A DNA stretch of 64,000 nucleotides from the NCBI RefSeq assembly GCF_000377565.1, contig NZ_KB898359.1, positions 118,508 through 182,507 on the forward strand, read 5' to 3'. This DNA comes from Rhizobium sp. 2MFCol3.1 (GTDB lineage: Bacteria; Pseudomonadota; Alphaproteobacteria; Rhizobiales; Rhizobiaceae). The position numbers and the translations under genes are program-made. Below are positions 8,235 through 16,150 of this stretch, one piece after another (position 1 is the first letter of the stretch; every line of letters begins with the position of its first letter). The notes below the pieces were generated by a model that saw only the letters and a program-made list of their open reading frames with translations, was not told where the DNA came from and did not search any database.

Positions 8235-9155
8235 ATGAAAAGCATGATCCTTTCCGCCTATGATCGCATGCCGCAGTCGCAAGAGATTGCAGCCCCTGTT
8301 CCGGATGAGGGCGAGGTCCTCGTCCGCGTTGTCGCCGCCTCGCTCAATCCACTTGACGTGAAGCTGCAGAGCGGCCTGGCGCATGACTACTTCCCCCTCA
8401 ATTTCCCCTCTGCAATGGGCACGGACTTGTCCGGCATAATCGAGAAGACGGGGTCACTGACATCACGCTGGCGCGCTGGCGACAAAGTCATCGCCCGGCT
8501 TAATCCGACAAGGGGCGGAGCCTTTGCCGACTTCGCAATTGTACCGGAAAACCAGCTCGTCCTGATACCCGAGACGTTAGCACTGGAGACCGCGGCGGGC
8601 ATTCCGACAGCAGCGGGAACTGCATGGCAGGCGCTGGTCGAATATGCCGGTATTGTCAGTGGTCAGACGGTTCTGATCCACGCCGGTGCAGGTGGCGTCG
8701 GGAGCTTTGCGATCCAGTTCGCCCGTGGATTGGGCGCTCGCGTTATCGCGACCGCCTCGGGCGACGGTATCGACATCGCGCGCAAGCTTGGCGCCGATTT
8801 CGTCATCGACTATCGCCACGAGGATTTTGCCGACAAGATTGCCGACATCGATTTTGTTCTCGACACGATCGGCAGCGAAACCCAGCAAGAATCCTACAAG
8901 GTTCTGCGTCGTGGCGGCAAGATCGCCTCGATCGTGGCGCCGCCGGACGAGACCATGGCGAAAGCCTACAGCGTCGATGCCGGGTTCATCTTTCACAGTT
9001 CGAACCGCGCTCGCCTGACCGACGCCGTGAAGGCAATACAGTCCTTCGATGTCGAGATTCTCGTCGACAGCGTGTTGCCATTCAGCCAGTTCGATCGGGC
9101 TTTCGAACGCCAGGCATCCGGGCGCGCTCGTGGAAAGATCATCTTGACCATCTGA
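8235..9155 (+). CDS. zinc-less MDR oxidoreductase (quinone oxidoreductase-like)
   Basis: A 306-residue medium-chain dehydrogenase/reductase. The ATG at 8235 is chosen because GAGGAT lies just upstream and MKSMILSAYD matches family starts. The NADPH-binding motif HAGAGGVGSFAIQFA is near residue 150. No catalytic zinc Cys pattern is present, consistent with NADPH:quinone reductases. Follows the SnoaL-like gene; likely same operon. Confidence 0.88.
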   Translation: MKSMILSAYDRMPQSQEIAAPVPDEGEVLVRVVAASLNPLDVKLQSGLAHDYFPLNFPSAMGTDLSGIIEKTGSLTSRWRAGDKVIARLNPTRGGAFADFAIVPENQLVLIPETLALETAAGIPTAAGTAWQALVEYAGIVSGQTVLIHAGAGGVGSFAIQFARGLGARVIATASGDGIDIARKLGADFVIDYRHEDFADKIADIDFVLDTIGSETQQESYKVLRRGGKIASIVAPPDETMAKAYSVDAGFIFHSSNRARLTDAVKAIQSFDVEILVDSVLPFSQFDRAFERQASGRARGKIILTI

Positions 9156-9215
9156 CCAAAGCGACGACGCGGCCGCGTCCTGCGGCAGTCGCGGCCTGAT
9201 GTCAGCAATCGGCTC

Positions 9216-9250
9216 GAAGCGGAAGACCGCAGTCGGCCCGAAGCGGTCAT
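9216..9250. repeat. dispersed intergenic repeat copy
   Basis: GAAGCGGAAGACCGCAG then TCGGCCCGAAGCGGTCAT, located between convergent genes and just touching the end of the WYL regulator gene. Confidence 0.7.
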
Positions 9251-9945
9251 CCCGTCTTGACAATTTTTTGCATTTCGCCGCCTCGCCATTCCTGCATCAG
9301 TTTGTTGCGGGGTATGCCTATACGCTCATCGAGGACGTCTGCTTGAAGAATGCGATCTGCGCGGAAGTGCCGAAACGATTGTTTCGATTGGCACCACGCG
9401 ATCAAGAGGCTGTGTGTGTCGGCATAGCCCAAGAGCACTGGCCAGACGATGCGATTGGTAATGGTTCCATCCGCGGCGCGATAGTCGATCAGAAGTTTTC
9501 GTCCCTCCCTGATCGCTAGCCTAAGCAGACGTGTATCGCCCGTCGTGTCATGACTGACATCATCCGGCTTTATGCCGACGGCGGGCTGGGCGATAAAGGG
9601 AAGCAGGTCGTGCGGCATGACGGACGTTATCTTGGCAATCACGTCTCTGGCAGCGTTCCGCATGGCCTCGTCATTCAATCTGGATACCATTTGGACGCCG
9701 AGGACCACAGCCTCGATCTCCTCTGGGGTCAGCATGAGCGGCGGCATGTCGTAGCGCGGATCGAGAACGTAGCCAAAACCCGCCTCCCCCTCGATAGGGA
9801 CGCGTTGAGCAATCAGGTGAGAGATGTCCCGATAGACCGTACGTTGCGATACTTCGAGTTCGCCGGCCAGATCGGACGAGGTGACCGGTTGGTTCGATCG
9901 TCGCAATATCTGGATGATCTGGAAAAGGCGATCCGCTTTGCGCAT
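9247..9945 (-). CDS. YafY-type HTH/WYL-domain transcriptional regulator
   Basis: A 232-residue protein: N-terminal HTH_11 domain (ADRLFQIIQILRRS...SQRTVYRDISHL, residues 4-45) and a C-terminal WYL domain ending in HFRADRI. Start ATG 9945 (MRKADRLFQ) fits the family; 24 more codons upstream are possible but look non-coding. It is divergent from the VOC-family gene, its likely target. Confidence 0.88.
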   Translation of the reverse strand: MRKADRLFQIIQILRRSNQPVTSSDLAGELEVSQRTVYRDISHLIAQRVPIEGEAGFGYVLDPRYDMPPLMLTPEEIEAVVLGVQMVSRLNDEAMRNAARDVIAKITSVMPHDLLPFIAQPAVGIKPDDVSHDTTGDTRLLRLAIREGRKLLIDYRAADGTITNRIVWPVLLGYADTHSLLIAWCQSKQSFRHFRADRILQADVLDERIGIPRNKLMQEWRGGEMQKIVKTG

Positions 9946-10034
9946 TGCTGCTGACTCCTGCTGCCATAACGTTGTCAGCACGCCTGTGCGATAAAGGCAA
10001 GGACAGAGATAGTGCATCTAGAAAGGGGAAGATC

Positions 10035-10433
10035 ATGAAGCTCGCATCCACCCGCCTTGTCGCCTCGGACATGACCAAAATGGTGGCGTTTTACGAACTT
10101 GTGACAGGTGTCAAAGCCGACTGGCTCGCCCCGGTCTTTGCGGAAATCGTCACACCCGGCGCGGTTGTCGCAATCGGCAGCTTGGAGACGGTAGCCTTGT
10201 TCAGCGCAGGTAGTGCGGAACCGAGAGCGAACAGGACGGCTATCCTCGAGTTCATGGTATCGGATGTCGATGCAGAATTCGCGCGGCTCAAGGATCAGGT
10301 CGAGGTCGTCCACGAACCCAAGGATCTGCCATGGGGAAACCGAACCATGCAGATTTCGGATCCGGAGGGTACCCGCGTGGCACTCTATATGCCAGTCACG
10401 GACGCTGCCAAAGAGCGTTTCGCGGGCCGTTGA
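10035..10433 (+). CDS. VOC-superfamily (glyoxalase/bleomycin-resistance-like) protein
   Basis: A 132-residue protein with a glyoxalase fold: MKLASTRLVASDMTKMVAFY at the start and EPKDLPWGNRTMQISDPEGT near the end, typical of VOC metalloproteins. Start chosen for the AAGGGGAA ribosome site. Probably controlled by the divergent WYL regulator. Substrate unknown. Confidence 0.85.
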   Translation: MKLASTRLVASDMTKMVAFYELVTGVKADWLAPVFAEIVTPGAVVAIGSLETVALFSAGSAEPRANRTAILEFMVSDVDAEFARLKDQVEVVHEPKDLPWGNRTMQISDPEGTRVALYMPVTDAAKERFAGR

Positions 10434-10477
10434 TGCTATCAGTATCGTAAGTGGCCTCCTGCTTGAAAGGACAAAAC

Positions 10478-10507
10478 GGCACTAGCCACACCACGTTGGC
10501 TAGTGCC
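10478..10507 (+). terminator. perfect 11-bp inverted repeat downstream of the VOC gene
   Basis: GGCACTAGCCA, eight-base loop, TGGCTAGTGCC, preceded by an A-run and followed by TTCTAT. Likely a terminator working on one or both strands, though the T-run is short. Confidence 0.5.
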
Positions 10508-10659
10508 TTCTATGATAATAGGGTTTCGCCGACCAGATCTGTGCTTTTGGCGCGGACTTGAGAGGCAGATGGACGATCTGGGCACCCGAACGTATCGGGA
10601 CCACACGTGCGTTTGAAGCTGAGCCTGCCCGTCGACCATGTTGCAGAGGCCGAAGGGCT

Positions 10660-10788
10660 TTAGGGCTTCTTCTGTTTGCTGGACTCTACAGCCTTGGCCC
10701 CGAAGGTCGCCGGCGCTGCGGCTGGAGCCGCCTTGTCCTTCTTTGGTTTGCGGACCTCTTTATTGCTTCTAGCTTGACCCTTAGCCAT
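10660..10788 (-). CDS. small basic protein, MAKGQ type
   Basis: A 42-residue Lys/Ala-rich protein beginning MAKGQARSNKEVRKPKKDK. The start has AGGAGG five to ten bases upstream. Such small basic proteins are common in rhizobia; role unknown. The alternative upstream start is not supported by a ribosome site. Confidence 0.7.
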   Translation of the reverse strand: MAKGQARSNKEVRKPKKDKAAPAAAPATFGAKAVESSKQKKP

Positions 10789-10930
10789 CGATTCCTCCTG
10801 GTTGAGATAACGTCGCATTACCGAGCAGCGCTGGAGAGAATGCAAGCTATATCTTGGCCATCGAGGCTCTGTGTGCCAGGCCGCCGCATGGGCCTAGCGC
10901 GCTTGTCCCACCGGAGATATCTGATGTCGG

Positions 10931-11014
10931 TCAGTAGTTCCGACCAACACCCCACACCATGAACAAGAATGAGGCTGAAGCGGCAAAAGCTGCGATAGCT
11001 AGATTGGTATCCAT
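10931..11014 (-). CDS. 27-residue single-helix membrane peptide, copy 1
   Basis: ATG at 11014, AGGGG five bases upstream, TGA at 10931. The peptide has a hydrophobic span (LAIAAFAASASFLFMVWGV) and a short polar end (GRNY). Copy 2 at 28013-28096 is the same length and differs at only two residues, both inside the hydrophobic span, while other base changes are silent. A perfect EcfG-type promoter lies upstream. Function unknown. Confidence 0.7.
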   Translation of the reverse strand: MDTNLAIAAFAASASFLFMVWGVGRNY

Positions 11015-11042
11015 GATGACCCCTGTAACTTTATGCGCTCTC

Positions 11043-11068
11043 AACGCGCCAAACGACGGGATAGTTCC
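11043..11068 (-). promoter_or_regulatory. putative EcfG-type promoter of peptide copy 1
   Basis: Minus strand GGAAC (11068-11064), 17 bases, CGTT (11046-11043): exact match to the consensus, 28 bases before the peptide ATG. Confidence 0.75.
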
Positions 11069-11205
11069 AGAGGCGAACAGTCCCGACATGCGAGCGCTTT
11101 CATCGATGTTGCTGCCGCGGTCGCGTGTATCGGTTCGGCCGACGCGCCCCGCCAGTGACTTCACGGAACGCCGAATTGGTAGGGGGTACGCCAAGCACCA
11201 GGAGA

Positions 11206-11591
11206 CGGTTCTACGACCGAGCAGTTTACGAGGTCGTGTGATATCGGTTGCTATGCGCCCCTCAATATCGATGTGTTCACTCAAGACCAATGATCGACGC
11301 TCTTATACGGAGGCCATTGCTTGAACCTTCGTAAAACAAAAGCGTCTCTGAACACCGAGGTCGGCAGGAAGATCCAGGCGTGTTGTCTCATTTCGCAGCC
11401 GCCACTGCTTTGCACGGGCCGCACTGACGCGGGAAAGCGGCCGGCGCGCAAGCCCACAAACAAAAACAGATGGTTTCGCCTCCCGCGCCGTAGTAGATGA
11501 GGCAGCACGTAAGCCTAGGCTGACGCCTTATAATTTAAACCGTGGTGTGGAGCGGAAGTCCTGCATTGCGATCAGAAACAGCTCGGATCAC
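11206..11591. other. intergenic, nothing recognised
   Basis: About 385 bases before the desaturase gene. No supported gene or RNA was seen. Confidence 0.4.
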
Positions 11592-12632
11592 ATGAACTCT
11601 CAAAACCACGAACCAAAATCACCAAGCCGGGATACGACCGGCGCTTGGATCAAGATTCTGGCGCAATACCGGCAGCCGCGACTTGGTCGCAGCGTTTTTG
11701 AGCTTGTGGTAACGGCTGTGCCGTTCGCTGCGTTCTGGGCCGGAGCGTGCATCTTCATCATGCAAGGTTCGTGGCTGGGCGCCTTGCTAGTTCTGCCTGC
11801 TGCAGCTTTCCTGCTTCGGCTTTTCATGATCCAGCACGACTGCGGGCACGGCTCGTTCTTCGCGCGGCGAAGGTTGGACACATGGACGGGACGCATAATT
11901 GGAGTTCTCACCCTCACGCCCTACGACTACTGGCGGCGAACCCATGCCGAGCACCATGCCTGTGCTGGCAATCTTGACGAACGGGGAGTGGGTGACATCG
12001 CCACCCTAACGGTCGACGAATATTATGCCCTCTCTCCGGCAAGGAGACTTGGATACCGCTTCTACAGGCACCCAGCTGTCATGTTCGGTATCGGCCCGAT
12101 CTGGGTATTCCTCCTAAAACAACGGCTGCCGATCGGTATGATGAGGGCCGAATTCTTGCCTTGGGTGTCGACAATGGCAACCAATCTGGCGATCGCGCTT
12201 GTCGCTGCATTGACGATATGGCTCGTGGGGCTGGTGCCGTTCCTCTTGGTGCATCTTCCTGTTGTATTGTTGGCTGGAGCTGCCGGCGTTTGGCTGTTTT
12301 ACGTACAACACCAGTTTGAGGAAACGCATTGGTCAAACGCCGACGACTGGAAGTTTCCTAAAGCCGCTCTCCATGGCGCTTCGCACTATGACCTCCCGCT
12401 GGTGCTTCGATGGCTAACGGGCAACATTGGCGTCCACCACATTCATCATCTCGCTAGCCGTATTCCATACTACCGACTTCCGGAGGTACTGCGCGCTCAT
12501 CCTGAACTGGCGGGCATTGGCCGCATAACGTTGTGGGAGAGCTTTGGGTGTGTTCGACTTGCACTATGGGATGAACGGCGGCGCCGCCTTATTTCTTTCC
12601 GGGAGGCCCGGAAACTGCTGGCGCATCAATAG
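11592..12632 (+). CDS. membrane fatty acid desaturase
   Basis: A 346-residue integral membrane desaturase with the three histidine boxes that bind the di-iron centre: HDCGH, HAEHH and HHIHH (about residues 78, 118 and 290). Several hydrophobic segments lie between them. It introduces a double bond into acyl chains using O2, which alters membrane fluidity. The start is uncertain: ATG 11592 is used; an in-frame GTG at 11547 is possible. Single gene. Confidence 0.88.
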   Translation: MNSQNHEPKSPSRDTTGAWIKILAQYRQPRLGRSVFELVVTAVPFAAFWAGACIFIMQGSWLGALLVLPAAAFLLRLFMIQHDCGHGSFFARRRLDTWTGRIIGVLTLTPYDYWRRTHAEHHACAGNLDERGVGDIATLTVDEYYALSPARRLGYRFYRHPAVMFGIGPIWVFLLKQRLPIGMMRAEFLPWVSTMATNLAIALVAALTIWLVGLVPFLLVHLPVVLLAGAAGVWLFYVQHQFEETHWSNADDWKFPKAALHGASHYDLPLVLRWLTGNIGVHHIHHLASRIPYYRLPEVLRAHPELAGIGRITLWESFGCVRLALWDERRRRLISFREARKLLAHQ

Positions 12633-12663
12633 TGGTTTCATGCACGCTGCATATGATTTAATT

Positions 12664-12687
12664 CGCCTCTCGCTGCTTTTTTGAGGC
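12664..12687. terminator. hairpin between convergent desaturase and AI-2E genes
   Basis: CGCCTC ... TTTTTT ... GAGGCG; the arms pair and the T-run lies inside the loop, so it may act on either strand. Moderate support only. Confidence 0.35.
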
Positions 12688-12727
12688 GGCGCGAAAGTGG
12701 CGTGCATCGGCGTCGACACGTCACGAT

Positions 12728-14632
12728 TCACGCTTGTGCCGCGCGCGGAATCCTTGGTCGTGCCAACTTCTTGACCACCACCTCTGGCCGGGCGGGACCT
12801 GTATCGGTCAGGGCACTTCTGATGGCGTCGCTCATTGTGGTGCAGACGAAATCCGCGTTTACGTCGTCTTCCTTTATTTGAGGGTATGCCTGTCCGTTTG
12901 CGGTCGGCATCATGACACCGACACGTAGACCCGGCTTTTGACGTTTCAAGCGGCGAACAATCTGACGTGCATGAGACATTGAGTTTCCATTCAAAAACGT
13001 GATGATCGCTGTATCGGCGACGCCAACGGGGGGCACAGTAGGGCCATCTTCGTTCGAAGTCTGCGGCACTTCGATGAGCTCTGCACCCTGAATTGACAGT
13101 AATTGCGCCAACATTGCCGCTCCCGCCGCGTCGATCGCCCCGCGACCGCCAATCGAAAGAACGATACGTCCTTCGCCATCTGGAAGCGCCTGACTGTCAT
13201 TGGCGCCACCCGCACTCGCCGCAGGCCCGTCTTCTTCCTCGTTCTCTTCTTCGACGGCGATGTCGGCAAGGTTATCGATGAGTGTACGCGTGGTCGATGC
13301 AAGCAGGGCAATCTGTTCCCGCGTCATCACACCGCGCTGGCGGTCGGTTTCAGCCAGGATCAACGCGGGGAGCGCAACCCTTTCATAATAATCCACGAGG
13401 TATTCTTCCTCAAGGAGCTGTTCCGCGTTGTCGGTGGCTTCGTTCGGATCGCCGGCGAGCAGCCGCTGATAGAGCTTTTCCTGTGGCTGGAGGACAGGCT
13501 CGTTTCCAAGTAGCACGTCGAGGAAGCTGAACTGTGGGACATAGCGACCAAGCACAACGAGACAAACTGTCAGGGGGGTCGATAGCATCAAGCCGACAGG
13601 CCCCCAGAGCCACGACCAGAAAATAGCCGAGACGATGATCGCAAGCGGCGAAAGTCCTGTATGGCTGCCGTAAAGCCAGGGCTCCACAACATTGTTGCTG
13701 ACCAGTTCTGTCACGATGAACAAGCCCGCGACCCACGCAACAAGTGACCAACCCGGTGCGATGGCGAGTGCCAGAAAAAGCGGCAGGATCATTCCGATCA
13801 CCGGCCCGATATAGGGGACGAAGCGCAACACCAGCGTAAGAAGTCCCCAGAGTATCGCGTTTGGAATACCTAGAGCCCATAGGCCGATTGTGATCGGGAT
13901 GGCGTAGAGAGAGTTCACGACCAATTGCATCAGCAAGTATTTGCCCACCCGCTTACCCGCGTCCTGGAGCGCAGAGGTCGTCTTGTGGAGATCACCCAGC
14001 CCGACGAGCCGAATGAAGCGGTCACGCAGGGCTTCGCGTTCGAGCAGCATGAAGATGACCAGCACGATGACGAGGCCCGCTGAGGCGAATGGACTGATGA
14101 GCGGTAGGATGAAGCTTCCAAGTGTCTCTATCGGGTTTGACCGCGTTACGATCTCGACGGGAATAGGTTCGGGTTTTTGGGCTTCTGCAGTCGGCGTTTC
14201 CTGGCTTTCGTTCGCGCGGATTTTGAGCTCGTTACCAATCCGCTCGACAGCTTTGCTCAGGTGATCTAGTACGCCGCTTCCGGAGCCGGCCTGGGTCAGA
14301 GCGTCGACCTTAGCGACAATGTTACGCTGATAGGTCGGAATGTTATCGGCAAGATTGGCGACCTGGGTAGCAACGACGATGCTGAAAAGCGTGATTGTCA
14401 CAAAGGCGGATGCCACCGCCAGCAAAACGGACGCGATTTTCGGGACATGACGCTTTCTAAGGAAATTGACGATCGGCGCCAGCGTGAAAGTGAGCAGCAA
14501 AGCCAGGGCCAACGGCACGAAGACTTCTTGGCCGATGTGCAACAATGCACCCACGCCAATCAGGATCAGAACCATTCGGCCGGAGATCGTCGAATTGGTC
14601 AGGCTGCCGTGGATCGGAGTAATGTCGGACAT
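12728..14632 (-). CDS. AI-2E/PerM-family membrane protein with long C-terminal extension
   Basis: About 634 residues from ATG 14632 (a further ATG at 14710 is possible). The first 360 residues form an AI-2E family permease with paired N-terminal helices, a periplasmic-type soluble insert containing an Ala/Glu/Pro stretch, and the conserved PYIGPVIGMILPLFLA and WGPVGLMLSTPLT regions. The remaining 270 residues are soluble: an acidic EEENEEEDG linker and a Rossmann-like region. The family exports or passes small molecules; the substrate here is unknown. Confidence 0.8.
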   Translation of the reverse strand: MSDITPIHGSLTNSTISGRMVLILIGVGALLHIGQEVFVPLALALLLTFTLAPIVNFLRKRHVPKIASVLLAVASAFVTITLFSIVVATQVANLADNIPTYQRNIVAKVDALTQAGSGSGVLDHLSKAVERIGNELKIRANESQETPTAEAQKPEPIPVEIVTRSNPIETLGSFILPLISPFASAGLVIVLVIFMLLEREALRDRFIRLVGLGDLHKTTSALQDAGKRVGKYLLMQLVVNSLYAIPITIGLWALGIPNAILWGLLTLVLRFVPYIGPVIGMILPLFLALAIAPGWSLVAWVAGLFIVTELVSNNVVEPWLYGSHTGLSPLAIIVSAIFWSWLWGPVGLMLSTPLTVCLVVLGRYVPQFSFLDVLLGNEPVLQPQEKLYQRLLAGDPNEATDNAEQLLEEEYLVDYYERVALPALILAETDRQRGVMTREQIALLASTTRTLIDNLADIAVEEENEEEDGPAASAGGANDSQALPDGEGRIVLSIGGRGAIDAAGAAMLAQLLSIQGAELIEVPQTSNEDGPTVPPVGVADTAIITFLNGNSMSHARQIVRRLKRQKPGLRVGVMMPTANGQAYPQIKEDDVNADFVCTTMSDAIRSALTDTGPARPEVVVKKLARPRIPRAAQA

Positions 14633-15078
14633 GCTGGTCGTGTTCGATCTCTGCACAGCCAATTGCCTCTCCCATATCTCGTGACGTATCACCGATGGTC
14701 CGTTAGTCATTATGAAATATAGCTCCGATGTTCTTAATCGAGCCGCCAGGTGAAAATACTCAAGAGCCGTGCCGAGTTCTCCTTGATCGAAGAGATGGGA
14801 AGCGGCCTTCCAATGAGCGCAGATGAGGGCGACCACCGGCGATCCATCCGCTTTGGCCGCGGGGTTTTGGCTTCATTGGAGTTGATGCGGCTGTGGCATA
14901 TCCCGCGCCAAATGATCATCCTCGCCGAGTGTCGAAGACCATCAACGTCAGCGTCGGAATAAAAAGAGCGCGCCCTGCAACAGATCAGGGCGGTAACCGC
15001 CCCCTTTTCCGAAATCGAGAGTTCGCCGACCTTGGTATGGTATTAGTCTGGCCTGCGATCGAACTTCAGGGGCTCTGA
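14633..15078. other. upstream and intergenic region
   Basis: Includes a possible N-terminal extension of the AI-2E protein up to 14710. The rest shows no supported gene. Confidence 0.35.
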
Positions 15079-15297
15079 GAGACTGATCTAAGCTTTGCCA
15101 AGGACGGCGTTCTCGACTGCTACGTCGCCGACCTTGGTGTCCGCCGTACTGACAGCAAGACTTTCTATATCGAGGACGGGAGTTATTTCCGGCGAACGCT
15201 CTTGAAGGGCGGGCAGTTCGGTCGACTAACACGCGTCCACTGCCGAACCGGTTGGCGTCTGATTCCGGGCCTGAGCGTTTCACGCAAACACTACTAA
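15079..15297 (+). pseudogene. start-less coding remnant
   Basis: A 72-codon frame with protein-like content and no ATG/GTG/TTG start, preceded in frame by a stop at 15076-15078. Recognisable parts are DGVLDCYVADLGVRRTD, FYIEDGSYFRRTLLKGG and RTGWRLIPGLSVSRKHY. It looks like the C-terminal half of a rhizobial protein whose front has been lost or shifted out of frame. Family not recognised. Confidence 0.4.
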
Positions 15298-15363
15298 CCC
15301 TACGGTCCAAACAACGCGTTTTCCCTGTTTCATGAGCTTCCCTGAATAAGGGCCCGCGACTAC

Positions 15364-15732
15364 TCAGTCCGTCAATAGCTCACGGATCATGGTCACGACT
15401 TCGCCGGAGACGTAGGGCTTTTTAAGGAAGGGCGTACCTTGGGGGAGTTGTTCGACTGAGGGCTGACGGTGGCCGGATGTCACGATGATTTTAATTGGCG
15501 GCCAGCGATCGCGAACAAATGCTGCGAGTTTCAGCCCGTCCATGCTTCCCGGCATGTCCACGTCCGTGAACACGAGCGTAATTTCGGTATGCAGTTCGAG
15601 GACCTCGATCGCCTCGTCTGCGGTGCCAGCTTCAAACACGATGAAGCCCTCGTCCTCCAAATCCGCTGTAATCGACAGGCGAATAAGAGGCTCGTCATCG
15701 ACAACGAGTACAACTACTTGGTTGGTGGGCAT
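15364..15732 (-). CDS. single-domain response regulator (CheY-like receiver)
   Basis: A 122-residue receiver without an output domain. Acidic pocket VVDDEP (Asp11/Asp12), phospho-acceptor Asp in FTDVDMPG (about 56), Thr/Ser in VTSGH and Lys in FLKKPY are all present. It closely resembles the receiver at 25532-25903 next to the Kai genes, so it may serve a related HWE kinase. A weaker EcfG-like sequence is at 15797-15822. Confidence 0.9.
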   Translation of the reverse strand: MPTNQVVVLVVDDEPLIRLSITADLEDEGFIVFEAGTADEAIEVLELHTEITLVFTDVDMPGSMDGLKLAAFVRDRWPPIKIIVTSGHRQPSVEQLPQGTPFLKKPYVSGEVVTMIRELLTD

Positions 15733-15796
15733 GCAGGGTTCGCTTCTCTAAGAATGCTCCCGAGGCTTTGCGCGAGCTTTGTACGTTACCGAACAT

Positions 15797-15822
15797 AACT
15801 GCGCCTGCCGTCACAAAGTTCC
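15797..15822 (-). promoter_or_regulatory. weak EcfG-like promoter before the receiver gene
   Basis: Minus strand GGAAC, 17 bases, AGTT, 65-90 bases upstream of the response regulator start. One mismatch in the -10 element. Confidence 0.35.
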
Positions 15823-16150
15823 GGTGACGATGGTTCGATTTTATGGAGGTCGCCGCCGCACGGGACGCTGCTGCGCGAACGAGCGAGTAGCATCACGCCT
15901 CAACCACTTTGGCCTCCCGCGCAACGCACCTACGCTAGGCCTAGGTATTCGTCGACCGCAAGCATGGCGCTCCTCTCCGGCGTGAAGGAAGCCAATAGGA
16001 TTATTGTTGGCATACCAATCGCGTCCGTCGGACGTGAGACGCAAGCACAGTGAGTGCTTCCGGGAGATGACCGGTGTTGACGCAAAGTGGAAGATCGCAG
16101 TCGGCCCAGACCGGACAGGAAAGCGACAATGGCTTTTCAGTGTGAAGTGG
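15823..16150. other. intergenic
   Basis: About 330 bases with no supported gene; a degenerate repeat copy is at 16088-16117. Confidence 0.4.
16088..16117. repeat. degenerate dispersed repeat copy
   Basis: GTGGAAGATCGCAG then TCGGCCCAGACCGG, similar to the copies at 6678 and 9216, downstream of chrA. Confidence 0.5.

Larger units (their letters stand above)
10928..11205. repeat. duplicated segment, copy 1 (other copy 28010-28286)
   Basis: About 270 bases strongly similar to 28010-28286, covering the 27-residue peptide gene, its promoter and about 130 bases upstream of it. Substitutions and small indels are scattered, so the duplication is not recent. Confidence 0.8.

Noticed and set aside
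14948..15310. 120-codon minus-strand frame
   Set aside because: Highly Arg-rich shadow opposite the more protein-like remnant at 15079-15297.
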